A stretch of 28,327 nucleotides of DNA from CAZEDU01 sp964511185. GTDB lineage: Bacteria; Myxococcota; Myxococcia; Myxococcales; Myxococcaceae. Below, one piece after another: positions 1-7,698 of this stretch; the first letter of the stretch is position 1, and each line of letters opens with the position of its first letter. Made by a program: the position numbers and the translations under genes. Under the pieces are notes generated by a model that searched no databases, was not told where the DNA came from, and was given only the letters and a program-made list of their open reading frames with translations. Where the stretch lies: assembly GCA_964511185.1 (NCBI GenBank), contig CAZEDU010000066.1:1-28327 (forward strand), given 5' to 3'.

Positions 1-131
1 ACAAGACAGACACGGGGTTCGTCTTTATCGTGACCAAGTGGAACGTCGTGACAGGCACGAGCGGTGTGAGGCTCCATTGCCGCGGCGTGAACAGCAACCC
101 GCTGTCGATCACGTTCAACCTGGTCCAGTGA
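1..131 (+). CDS. 3' end of an unknown protein (partial)
   Basis: An open frame enters from the left edge (first full codon at position 3) and ends at a TGA at 129-131, giving the last 42 residues of a protein. The fragment alternates short hydrophobic and polar stretches (ending ITFNLVQ), as in a beta-rich C-terminus, but it is too short to assign to a family. It converges on the minus-strand acetyltransferase gene 21 bp away. The call rests only on an open frame reaching the edge with a sensible composition. Confidence 0.4.
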   Translation, partial: KTDTGFVFIVTKWNVVTGTSGVRLHCRGVNSNPLSITFNLVQ

Positions 132-152
132 CCGGTCAGACGGCGAGCCCGA

Positions 153-689
153 CTACAGCCGCTCGTCAAGCGCCAAGCGATAGCGAACCTCGTTGAGCAC
201 GAAATTCTCTCGCTGGTCCACTTTTGTGGCGCCGTCCGTGCTCCATCCGTTTAACTCATAGAATCGGCGCGCCCGCTCGTTGGTATCGAGGACCCGGAGG
301 TAAACGTCCTTGAACCCCCTCTTGCGGAGGTCATTCGTGGCCTCAAGCAACAATGCTCGACCCACTCCTGTGCCCACCACATTCTCAAGAAGGTAGATGG
401 CCTGGAGTTCGGCGGTGGATGGCGGATGTCCCTCTTCTTGTGGCATTGCCGTCGTGATGAAGCCGCAGATTCGATCACTTTGTACAGCCACCCAAATGCG
501 TCTGGCGTCTTCCATTGCCGTGAGCATCTTGGACCACTGCGCTGCACGCTGCTCGACCGAAAGACCATCCAAGAACGTATCCGGCAGCTGACCCCGGTAC
601 GCCCACCGCCATCCAGTGACGTGAACCTCGGCGATCGCCTGGGCGTCGGAAGGAACTGCCGGGCGAACCTCGAACGTGACCGTGTTCAT
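153..689 (-). CDS. GNAT family N-acetyltransferase
   Basis: A 178-residue protein of the usual length for a single-domain GNAT enzyme, which transfers an acetyl group from acetyl-CoA to an amine; the substrate cannot be told. It opens with a typical beta-1/alpha-1 segment (VRPAVPSDAQAIAEVH). The acetyl-CoA pyrophosphate loop is at about residues 104-112 (VVGTGVGRA) after the beta-4 strand LQAIYL. The C-terminal motif RARRFYELNGW is the usual GNAT segment before beta-7. A GGGAG ribosome-binding site lies 9 nt before the ATG at 689. The gene is in the less GC-rich accessory part of the window, downstream of the cas genes on the same strand but 367 bp away, so probably a separate unit. Small GNAT proteins in such islands are often resistance or toxin-type enzymes, but nothing here shows that. 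Confidence 0.9.
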   Translation of the reverse strand: MNTVTFEVRPAVPSDAQAIAEVHVTGWRWAYRGQLPDTFLDGLSVEQRAAQWSKMLTAMEDARRIWVAVQSDRICGFITTAMPQEEGHPPSTAELQAIYLLENVVGTGVGRALLLEATNDLRKRGFKDVYLRVLDTNERARRFYELNGWSTDGATKVDQRENFVLNEVRYRLALDERL

Positions 690-1056
690 CGGTAGCTACT
701 CCCTGTTTGAGTCAGCTTCGCCGCGCACGTCATTGCTCGGGCAGAGCTGTCGGCCAAGCTGGCGCCAGGTTCTCCGGACCGGATTATGGCCATCCTCTGG
801 CGAGGCTGGCGCTCGATCAACGGCTCCACGGGTCTGGGCCTCGGAGGGAGCTCTTGTGAGATGCTCTTTCCAGGAGCGAGGCGGCCAGCCAACCGGCGGG
901 TGCTCGGGTCGTCGTGGTGGATGAGATGGACGCGCGGCCAAGAACCCCTTTCGGTTGGTGCAGAAGATGAGCGACATCGCGGCGGCGCTTGGCCTGTAGC
1001 GCAGCGAGCCGCCGCGCAAACGCCTATTGGTTGAACTCAGGTGTGTGGTGCATTGC
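690..1056. other. Non-coding or degraded stretch downstream of the cas operon
   Basis: About 370 bp between the GNAT start and the csb2 stop. Open frames exist on both strands but none has recognisable motifs. On the minus strand, right after csb2, one frame reads like protein (RRLAALQAKRRRDVAHLLHQ) but is preceded by an in-frame TAG, lacks a start codon and stops after about 65 residues; it could be a gene remnant. I see no CRISPR repeats, no cas1, cas2 or cas4 motifs and no transposase. In Geobacter-type I-G loci the adaptation genes follow csb2 at this position. Confidence 0.4.
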
Positions 1057-2631
1057 TCACGACGAGACCAGGAGCCCCAAGCCATAGAATCGGCCCGCTC
1101 CCAGGCAGAGCGGTCCCGGAAGGGAGACGGAGATGCCGCTCCGATTCTTGAGGTGGATGCGGACGTGGTACCGGGGAAACTGCCGGAGGTGATCCGGCAC
1201 GCCGTATTTCCGAACGTGGTCTGCCCCGAAGATGTAGCCGACCGACTGCCACTCGATCTCGGAGCACGCGGCCAGCTCGTCTCCGAAGCCGCTCTGCAAC
1301 ATCGCCTTCCGAATCAACTTCTCCGTTCTGCCGGCAAGGCGCGCGAGGAGCCGGCTCCGACGCTCGGGGTCGGCCCGCTCGTCGTTCGCCTTCTTCCGTA
1401 GACGATCCGGATCATCCATTCCCGGAAGGACCATGGGGGTCGCAGTGGTCCAGAGCGTCCCAGGTGAGAGATAGCGCTTGAGCACCGGATCCGTGGCTGG
1501 CGTCGGTGAGAGGTAACCTTGGGTCGCTCCGGAGCTCACGTCGAGCAGGTCTACCCCTGCCAGTCGGTCTCGAAGCTCATCGAGAGTCGCTGCGCCCAGT
1601 GGGCCCTCGATCGCGAGCAGGCATCTGCGAACGTCGCCCAGCCGGCGAACGTCCTTGCGCATCTCCACGGTCGGGACCGGGAGGAACCTGATTCGCGGAC
1701 CACCGATCTCGCCATGGCCGAGGATGAGCCCCTGGACGGTCGCCTCGTCCCAGCCCGCATTCTCGGCTGCCCGCCGCGCGGCGTGTCTCAACATGCCGGC
1801 CAGGCTGAGCGCTCGACGTGTGGCGCTGAACGCACGAAACCGCTCCCCATCGGACGAGAGGATCCCGAAGGCAATGAAAGAGGAGGGAGGAGGCTCCCAT
1901 GCACGCCGGTAGCTCGCCTTCGCGAAGCGGACGAGCGGTGGCGGTGGAGCGATGCCCTCTGGCTGGACGCGCCGCAGGAATTCCTCGTGTCGTCTCTGCA
2001 GCTCATCCAGCGTTCCCTGCACGGGCAGCCGGAGCCCCTGCAGGGATGCGGAGCCAACCGGATGGGGGGCCCACCGCTCACCCTCCAGTCGACGGACGTC
2101 CTCGTCCGCCCTCACCTGGATGGTCGCGACGGCGAGGTCAGTCCCCCAGCCAAGATGGGTCAATCCCTGGGCGCAACTCTGGAGGCCGGCGAGCTGCGCT
2201 GTGCCCTCCGCAGTCGAACGCCAGAGGTAATGGATCTCGCACCCATCCAGCAGGAACACCGGCCGCACGGACTTCATGGCGCGGTGAGTGCGCGGGTCGG
2301 CATCGCCGCCCTGGGCGTGCATGTTCCCTCTGGCCCAAGCACGCGCGACCAGGTCCATGGCGTTGTTCGGGACGGAGCGCCTGCACGCCTGGCTGGAGAT
2401 GCGCGCCCTGGGAGCCACGATGGAGGGTACCTCTCGAGCTTCGAGCCAGCGCAGCGCGTCCAGCTCGGAAGGGCCAATACACCCTCCGCCGCGCCGCGCC
2501 GCGCCAGCGACCAGCGCCTGCAACAGCCTGAGCGGAGACGGTGGCCACTCTGGAGCGTCGCCATCGCAGCGGCCATTGAAAGTTGGTTCCGGTTCGAGAA
2601 ACCGGACCGTTGCGCAGATCCAGTCGCTCAT
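1057..2631 (-). CDS. csb2: Type I-G (I-U) CRISPR-associated protein Csb2 (Cas5/Cas6-like)
   Basis: A 524-residue member of the GSU0054/Csb2 family. In subtype I-G this protein stands in for Cas5 and Cas6, capping the 5' end of the crRNA and probably processing the precursor. The family hallmark EWPPSPLRLLQALVAG is at residues 28-43. The C-terminus carries a RAMP-type glycine-rich loop (GPLCLGAGRFYGLG, about residues 506-519), as expected for a Cas6-like RNA-binding fold. The ATG at 2631 overlaps the csb1 stop in an ATGA quartet, so translation is probably coupled. It is the last gene of the cas3-csb3-csb1-csb2 operon. The reading frame is intact with no internal stops. The subtype was called I-U in older literature. 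The assignment is from conserved motifs and gene order; the catalytic residues of Csb2 cannot be pointed out with certainty. Confidence 0.93.
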   Translation of the reverse strand: MSDWICATVRFLEPEPTFNGRCDGDAPEWPPSPLRLLQALVAGAARRGGGCIGPSELDALRWLEAREVPSIVAPRARISSQACRRSVPNNAMDLVARAWARGNMHAQGGDADPRTHRAMKSVRPVFLLDGCEIHYLWRSTAEGTAQLAGLQSCAQGLTHLGWGTDLAVATIQVRADEDVRRLEGERWAPHPVGSASLQGLRLPVQGTLDELQRRHEEFLRRVQPEGIAPPPPLVRFAKASYRRAWEPPPSSFIAFGILSSDGERFRAFSATRRALSLAGMLRHAARRAAENAGWDEATVQGLILGHGEIGGPRIRFLPVPTVEMRKDVRRLGDVRRCLLAIEGPLGAATLDELRDRLAGVDLLDVSSGATQGYLSPTPATDPVLKRYLSPGTLWTTATPMVLPGMDDPDRLRKKANDERADPERRSRLLARLAGRTEKLIRKAMLQSGFGDELAACSEIEWQSVGYIFGADHVRKYGVPDHLRQFPRYHVRIHLKNRSGISVSLPGPLCLGAGRFYGLGLLVSS

Positions 2632-3716
2632 TTCCTCTTGCTCGCCGTCTTGCCCTTGCCTTTGGCCTTGCCGCCCGCTTCAACCCCGCTCGTCTCGGCC
2701 TTGGCCCGTTCGACCTCGAACTGGACGGACCGGTCCTTGCCGACCCCGAAGGCCCTCGCGGCTTCCTGCGCGAACTCAAGGGCCTGACCCTGACTGATGG
2801 ACAACGACTCTCGCTTTCCATCTGCGGAGACGAGGGTCATCTCGCGAGGGCCGGACGCGCTTGGCACCAGGTTGCATCCCTGCCGGAGGTAGCTCGGTGC
2901 CGGCGCCGTGAACGCGGCCAGGGCGAGGCCGAGGATGTAGCGTCGGAGGCCGAGCGTGTCGTCCGCGTTCGGGCCCGCTCGGAGCAACCGAAGGGCGGCG
3001 AGGTGCAGTGTGACGTCGCGCCGAACCCCGCCTCGCGCGATCACCCCGCCGGGATACTTCGACGAGGGGACGTGGGAGAAGCCCTTCTGGGAGTACGCGT
3101 CCTTCGCCCTTTTGTCGTCGGTGTCCTCGAGCAACCCTTCACCGATGTAATCCACTGCGGGGACGTACTGCGCGGACCGGGTCAGGCGGACGACGTCGTA
3201 CGCGCGCACAGTCGATGCCAGGAGTCGTGGGAGTTTCGCTTGGGTGTCTCTGGAGTCCCAGACACCGAAGACGAGTGAGGTCGGGGCGATCTTCGCCAGG
3301 TCCGTCACGTCGCCATCGAGCACCTTCTTGAACGCTGCCTGCAGGACCTCCTGAAGCTCCGAGCTGCGAACGATCGCGTCACCCGCTCGGTGACCCGCCT
3401 CCAGAAGGTTGATCTCTTTGATTCCCGCCTTGATCGTGATCTGCGGGACGAGGCTCCTGTAGGGCTCCTCTGCAAAGAGCGGCTCAATTCGATTGGCTTG
3501 AGAGCCCACGCTGTCGACGAGGCAGATCAGCGTGCCGTCCGGAAGCTCGTCGATGTTGTAGCCGCCCTTGAAGCTGCCGTCCTCCGAGGCGGCGAAGGTC
3601 GCGGGGAAAACCACTCCATCTGGCCCTTCCACCGAGACCAGCGGCTCGCGGGTGACGAGGGCCGCGGGCCCATCTGCCTTCAACCATGCATCGTACTTTT
3701 GAACGAGAGCGCTCAT
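2628..3716 (-). CDS. csb1: Type I-G (I-U) CRISPR-associated protein Csb1 (Cas7)
   Basis: A 362-residue protein of the GSU0053/Csb1 family, the Cas7-type backbone subunit that polymerises along the crRNA in the I-G effector. Supporting features are the N-terminal segment LVSVEGPDGVVFPATFA, the conserved SVGSQANRIEP segment near residue 70, the FGVWDSR motif and the SSKYPGGVIARGGVRRDVTLHL stretch, all typical of this family. A Lys-rich tail ends the protein. The frame is open further upstream, but the ATG at 3716 is preferred because it overlaps the csb3 stop as ATGA, matching the other junctions, and because homology begins there. The 3' end overlaps csb2 by 4 bp. Confidence 0.94.
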   Translation of the reverse strand: MSALVQKYDAWLKADGPAALVTREPLVSVEGPDGVVFPATFAASEDGSFKGGYNIDELPDGTLICLVDSVGSQANRIEPLFAEEPYRSLVPQITIKAGIKEINLLEAGHRAGDAIVRSSELQEVLQAAFKKVLDGDVTDLAKIAPTSLVFGVWDSRDTQAKLPRLLASTVRAYDVVRLTRSAQYVPAVDYIGEGLLEDTDDKRAKDAYSQKGFSHVPSSKYPGGVIARGGVRRDVTLHLAALRLLRAGPNADDTLGLRRYILGLALAAFTAPAPSYLRQGCNLVPSASGPREMTLVSADGKRESLSISQGQALEFAQEAARAFGVGKDRSVQFEVERAKAETSGVEAGGKAKGKGKTASKRK

Positions 3717-4585
3717 CTGCCTTCCTTTGGGTTCGGAGTGAGTTGACCGGGGAGAAAGCTCTTCAGGTACTGGGTTCGGTACAGCAGGGAGAACTCGAGA
3801 ACGCAGCCTTCCACCGGGACGGCTCCAGCCGCTGCCGGTGCCGCGATCTCGGGCGGCAGCCTTGGGCCCCAAGCGCACACGCGGTAGCGGTTCTCCCGTT
3901 CGACGCGCGCTGGCCGGAAGCGTTGAAGGCCGATGAAGGCCAGCAGCTCCACCATGGGGCGGACGAGGACCCGAACCTTCAGCGGATCCGTCGCGAAGCC
4001 CAGGTCAAGCGCCGAGCCGGACCCTCCGAGCGCCGCGTCGAAGTAGAAGGGCAGTGCATCGACCATCGTTCGAAAGGAGAGCCATTCAGCGGGCGCTCGT
4101 TCGAGCAGAGCAGGTCCCCGGAGCGCGTCGTGCATCGCCACGGCGATGTCGACGACCTTTTGTTGGCCTGCCCATGTTTTGAATTGGGTGCCGCCTGTCA
4201 GCTCGTCGAGGAACCAGTCGATGGTGAGATCAAAGGGGCTTCCGAGTCGGACGGGAGCTTCACGCATCCGGGCATCCAGGGCCTTCTTCTCTCGCTCCAG
4301 AAGCTCGTCCTCCTTGAGCACCTTCCGGGGCAGCTTTTCCAGCTCCGCCAGGCGAGATCGCTCCCGTTCGGACATCGTGTTGTCGACGGAGGTCGCCTTG
4401 AGCGCGTCCAGGAGTTCCCGTGCGCTCGCGGTCGGAAGAGGGGCCTCGAGGAGGAAACCGGCAGCGGTGAACCGCGCTTGGGACCCAGGCCAGAGCCGCT
4501 CGGCCAGCTCGAAGAGCCCGCAGCACGCGAAGAAGTGGCCGGGGTTGGTTGGCTCTCGGTTGAACTCTAGAGTGGAGCCGCTCAT
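3713..4585 (-). CDS. csb3: Type I-G (I-U) CRISPR-associated protein Csb3 (Cas8-like, GSU0052 family)
   Basis: A 290-residue protein that begins with the signature NPGHFFACCGLFELAERLW (residues 14-32), characteristic of the GSU0052/Csb3 family, the putative large-subunit replacement (Cas8-like) in one branch of subtype I-G. A central charged helical region (about 70-105) is rich in Glu, Arg and Lys and may be coiled. The gene lies between cas3 and csb1, the same position as in Geobacter. It overlaps cas3 upstream and csb1 downstream by ATGA quartets. Other I-G loci use the unrelated Csx17 in this role. Function in target recognition is known only by analogy with other type I large subunits. 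Confidence 0.9.
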   Translation of the reverse strand: MSGSTLEFNREPTNPGHFFACCGLFELAERLWPGSQARFTAAGFLLEAPLPTASARELLDALKATSVDNTMSERERSRLAELEKLPRKVLKEDELLEREKKALDARMREAPVRLGSPFDLTIDWFLDELTGGTQFKTWAGQQKVVDIAVAMHDALRGPALLERAPAEWLSFRTMVDALPFYFDAALGGSGSALDLGFATDPLKVRVLVRPMVELLAFIGLQRFRPARVERENRYRVCAWGPRLPPEIAAPAAAGAVPVEGCVLEFSLLYRTQYLKSFLPGQLTPNPKEGR

Positions 4586-7224
4586 CCTGCACTCTCCCTT
4601 TCCGCTACCAGGGTCTCATCCACCTGCTGCGATGCCAGGATGTCCGCGGCGCGGACGATCGACTCGAGGTAGGCCAGCCCCCACCGGCCGTACTTGCGCT
4701 GGAGACGCGCGAAGCGTCGCGGCGCTTCGAGGATCAGCGGCGTCACCACGAACGACGGTCTCTCGGGGTCGAAGGACTCCGTCCGCGGGAAGTGGGGCCG
4801 CGCGCGTCCGTGGTGCGCGGCGATCAAGTGGAGGACGAGGTCCTGCGATTCGGCATCGAGGCGCTGGAAGTCAGCCAGCGCCTGTACATCGCTCAGCGAG
4901 CCCAGCTCATGTCGATAGTGGGTGAGCTCGTCGACTTGCTCCAGTGCGCGCCCTGACTTCGCCAGGACTAGTTTGGGATCGAAATTGCCGATCGAGCGCT
5001 GCCAGACGGTTCGGTTCTTTCCGAGGTCGTGCCACTTCGCGGCCAAGATCGCGGCGCGTGCCTCCGGCTCTGGGAGGAGCTGCTCCCCGAGTCGCTCACA
5101 CGCGCTCTCCGCGGCGGAGAGGTGCTCGGCCAGTTCTTGGGCCGTCCTGGCGTAGCGTGAGCCCTCCTCATCCGCGGACCGTGGACGCACGAACCACCGC
5201 CAGGTGTATTCGGTGGGCTCGTCATCCTCAGTGCTGTCCGGTAGGTGGATGACCCGAACGAGGCGCATCCCCTCGGGGACCTGGTCATCATTCCAGACTC
5301 TCGACCGTCGAGCGGTTCCGTCTTCTCTCCACCACTCATCCGAGACGTCGTAGTGCTCGTCCTCGAGATAGGCAGCGGAGCCAACCAACTGACCTTCTCG
5401 GAGGCCGCCCAGCCGCGGGCCCAGCAGCACCGTCCGGTTGGCGAGCAGCTCCGCCTTGCTGGCGACGAGCTTGTCGAGCGCCATCACTTCGACGTCGCCG
5501 TCTTCATCGAGGAGCCAGACGTTGGGGCTGACACCTGGACTGAGGCGCTCGGCGATCTCACCGAGCGCCGCGTGCACGCGGTCCGTTCGATCTCGAATCA
5601 GCTCGTGAGGCTTGAGCGCGTAGTCCTCGAGAAGGGCCGAAGGAGGCGTGTTCTCCAGCGCTTCCTCCTTGAGGAGCTCCACCTCGCTTCGCCACGCGAC
5701 TTGGGTTTGAGGCGGCTCCCATTCGGCGACGCCGTGTAGGAAGACGGAGACGGGAGGTCTCCCCGGGAGGCGACCCTTGATGGTCGTGAGCGACCAGGCA
5801 TCGAAGAGGAGTGGTGAGGTCTCGAGGATCTCCGGGGACGGCGTGAACGCTGCGAGACATTCCTCTGCCGGAAGGGTGCGTAACCCATGGGAGCTCGCGT
5901 CGAGCCTGCCCTCTTTCGTGGTTGGAAGCTGGCCGAGGAGTTGGAACGTGCGTTCCCTCGCCCTCCGCAGCTCGGCGGTGTCCTTGCTGGTCCCCACAGC
6001 GTCGAAGGTCCGAGGAACCACGACCTCTACCTGGGCGTCCTTACGCCCAAACCGATTCACCCGGCCCAGCCGCTGCGCCATGCTATCGAACGGGGTCAGG
6101 TCGCAGATGAGATGGTCCGCGGAGAGGTTTGCGCCGACTTCTCCAGCCGAGGTTGAGATGAGGAAGACCGTACCGGCCGTTGGCTCTACGCTTGGTGGCG
6201 GCTCTGAAAGAAAGCGCGCGAAGATTGGGTCCGTAGTCGCTAAGGCGTCGCGCTCGCGCCCGCGGAGAGTTCCGGTGAGGCGGACGACCGGGTACTTCGC
6301 CTTCTGAATCCTCTCCGCCACCCGCGAGACGTCGTCCAACCTGCGCAGATAGATCAGGATGGCGCTATGGCTCTCCAGCAAATCCTTTCGCGTCGCGAGT
6401 CGTGCGATCTCCTCTGAGAGCTTCTTCTCGTCGTCGATGGTGTGGAAGCGCAGGCCCTTCTTCGCCTTGAGCCGTCGGAGAACCTCTGGGTGATGGAGAT
6501 CTTCTTTGGTGAACCCGAACCGCGCACCTGTCGAGCGAGCGGTCGCGGACAGCGCCATCACGTGAAACGACCTCACCATGGCGGTGCGGCGCTGTTCGGC
6601 GCAGATCGCTTCGATCAACTTCTGAAACGCTGGTTCGAGGTGCGCCTCGTCGTGGATGAGAAGGACATCCTGGCCGAGGAAGGCCGCGTGCAGAGGGCGG
6701 GATCTGAATCCTCGGCCGTAGCCGGAGAACAGGAGGCGACTTCCAATCATGTCGACCGTGCCGACGACCACGGCCGGCCGCGATGGATCGTCGCGCCACT
6801 CCGCGTTGTCGGCGAACTGACCGCGGAGCGTGCTGATGGCCAGGGGCGCTCCCTCCTTCGCTCCACGACCACAGAGCGCCAAGAGGGCTTCGCGAATGTG
6901 GACGAGGTTGGGCTCTTCGAGGAGTCGCTTCCTGAGTTGCTCGGCTTCTCGCGTGGATTGGTCAACGACGGTGCGCCGATTGACGACGTAGACGAGGCGG
7001 CGCGGAAAGCTTGCCGCGGCCCCTTTCTTCGCGTGGTAGGCGAGGGCGAGGAGCCAGATGGCGATCACCGACGTCTTCCCCAACCCCGTGGGCAAATCGC
7101 ATGTCGCGGGGATCCTCTCGACGGAGTCAGGGGCGATGAGCCGGCGGTAGAGAGCCTTCTGCCAGGGGAACGGCGCTCGGCCGGTCAGCAGCGCGAAGTC
7201 GGAATCGAAGAGGTCACGAGGCAT
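4582..7224 (-). CDS. cas3: CRISPR-associated helicase/nuclease Cas3, type I-G (C-terminal HD domain)
   Basis: An 880-residue Cas3 with the domain order helicase then HD, as in subtype I-G; most other type I Cas3 proteins have HD first. Helicase motifs are complete: Walker A PTGLGKT (45-51), DEAH box (192-195), SAT (226-228), motif V STSAGEVGANLSAD (357-370) and motif VI QRLGRVNRFGR (384-394). The HD nuclease is also intact: H732-D733 (KWHDLGK), H772, H804-H805 (AHHGRARPHF) and D861 (RAADILAS). Cas3 unwinds and degrades DNA marked by the crRNA effector. It is the first gene of the operon; the ATG at 7224 has only a weak ribosome-binding site (CTGCTCTCT before it). With every catalytic motif kept, the nuclease is likely functional. 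Confidence 0.95.
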   Translation of the reverse strand: MPRDLFDSDFALLTGRAPFPWQKALYRRLIAPDSVERIPATCDLPTGLGKTSVIAIWLLALAYHAKKGAAASFPRRLVYVVNRRTVVDQSTREAEQLRKRLLEEPNLVHIREALLALCGRGAKEGAPLAISTLRGQFADNAEWRDDPSRPAVVVGTVDMIGSRLLFSGYGRGFRSRPLHAAFLGQDVLLIHDEAHLEPAFQKLIEAICAEQRRTAMVRSFHVMALSATARSTGARFGFTKEDLHHPEVLRRLKAKKGLRFHTIDDEKKLSEEIARLATRKDLLESHSAILIYLRRLDDVSRVAERIQKAKYPVVRLTGTLRGRERDALATTDPIFARFLSEPPPSVEPTAGTVFLISTSAGEVGANLSADHLICDLTPFDSMAQRLGRVNRFGRKDAQVEVVVPRTFDAVGTSKDTAELRRARERTFQLLGQLPTTKEGRLDASSHGLRTLPAEECLAAFTPSPEILETSPLLFDAWSLTTIKGRLPGRPPVSVFLHGVAEWEPPQTQVAWRSEVELLKEEALENTPPSALLEDYALKPHELIRDRTDRVHAALGEIAERLSPGVSPNVWLLDEDGDVEVMALDKLVASKAELLANRTVLLGPRLGGLREGQLVGSAAYLEDEHYDVSDEWWREDGTARRSRVWNDDQVPEGMRLVRVIHLPDSTEDDEPTEYTWRWFVRPRSADEEGSRYARTAQELAEHLSAAESACERLGEQLLPEPEARAAILAAKWHDLGKNRTVWQRSIGNFDPKLVLAKSGRALEQVDELTHYRHELGSLSDVQALADFQRLDAESQDLVLHLIAAHHGRARPHFPRTESFDPERPSFVVTPLILEAPRRFARLQRKYGRWGLAYLESIVRAADILASQQVDETLVAERESAG

Positions 7225-7416
7225 AGAGAGCAGATTTGTCCCAGGGGGCTCAGTCCCGGATGCAGTCCCTGGCTTGTTCGTGGAGTGGGCGGCGGCGGTG
7301 GATTGGGACGGGGACTACTGATCCTGCCGCGCAGGACGACAAAACAAGCACGCTTCAAGGAGGCCACCGCCGCCAAGGCCTCTGTATCGCCCGCGGTTCT
7401 TCGGCGCGAGATTCTG

Positions 7417-7445
7417 TGTGCTAGGCGAGACATTGTTTGTGCTAG
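7417..7445. promoter_or_regulatory. Two-turn-spaced direct repeat, candidate operator
   Basis: TGTGCTAG occurs at 7417-7424 and again at 7438-7445. The start-to-start distance is 21 bp, two helical turns, so a dimeric regulator could bind both on one face. It lies about 190 bp upstream of cas3 and 250 bp upstream of the ATPase, next to an AT-rich patch. Regulatory function is inferred from spacing and position only. Confidence 0.3.
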
Positions 7446-7565
7446 TTTTTTTCTCCTGCGTAAATTAACTGGTATATCGATACCGGATTGCTCCCGAGAT
7501 GGCAAGGGGGCCAGCAGCCGATTCCTTCTACACCGCATCTGCGACGGCTCTGGTCACACGAACTC

Positions 7566-7607
7566 CGTCTCGCCACACCGATTAGGCGGGGGCGGAGGTT
7601 CGAGACG
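7566..7607. repeat. Inverted repeat (7-bp arms, 28-nt loop)
   Basis: CGTCTCG at 7566-7572 pairs with CGAGACG at 7601-7607. The loop is G-rich (7586-7598). It sits about 90 bp upstream of the ATPase start and could be a binding site or an RNA hairpin in its leader; 7-bp arms may also be chance. Confidence 0.25.
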
Positions 7608-7662
7608 AGGACCGGGGTGTCGCAGGAGCCCCTTCGTCCATGAACTCACTCCAACGTGGTTC

Positions 7663-7690
7663 TTGTACATCTAAAAATTCTATTTATAAG
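7663..7690 (+). promoter_or_regulatory. Candidate sigma-70-type promoter for the AAA_14/DUF4143 gene
   Basis: TTGTAC (7663-7668) and TATAAG (7685-7690) are separated by 16 bp and match the -35 and -10 consensus at 4 of 6 and 5 of 6 positions. The start would fall very near the ATG at 7699, giving a leaderless or almost leaderless mRNA. Alternatively AAGG at 7688-7691 acts as a ribosome-binding site 7 nt before the ATG and transcription starts further upstream. Confidence 0.35.
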
Positions 7691-7698
7691 GTGTACGC

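Larger units (their letters stand above)
7225..7698. other. Divergent intergenic region between cas3 and the AAA_14/DUF4143 ATPase
   Basis: 474 bp with no supported gene. It must hold the promoters for the minus-strand cas operon and the plus-strand ATPase. Two AT-rich patches stand out from the GC-rich surroundings (about 7436-7485 and 7661-7690). It contains a direct repeat of TGTGCTAG, a small inverted repeat GGTAT-ATCG-ATACC at 7471-7484 and a larger one at 7566-7607. No CRISPR repeat-spacer pattern, tRNA or insertion sequence was seen. Confidence 0.5.

Noticed and set aside
696..1085. 129-codon open frame on the minus strand after csb2
   Set aside because: It overlaps the csb2 end, has an Arg/Pro/Ser-rich composition typical of an off-frame in GC-rich DNA, and shows no motif.
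7585..7640. tRNA-like fragment (GGTTCGAGAC followed later by TCCA)
   Set aside because: The arms on either side of the T-loop-like sequence do not pair and no D or anticodon arm can be folded.
6442..7674. Long plus-strand open frame opposite cas3
   Set aside because: It is antisense to the well-supported cas3 frame and has the composition of a shadow frame.
7225..7698. CRISPR array or leader upstream of cas3
   Set aside because: No repeat of 25 or more bases recurs at regular spacing; only an 8-bp direct repeat was found.
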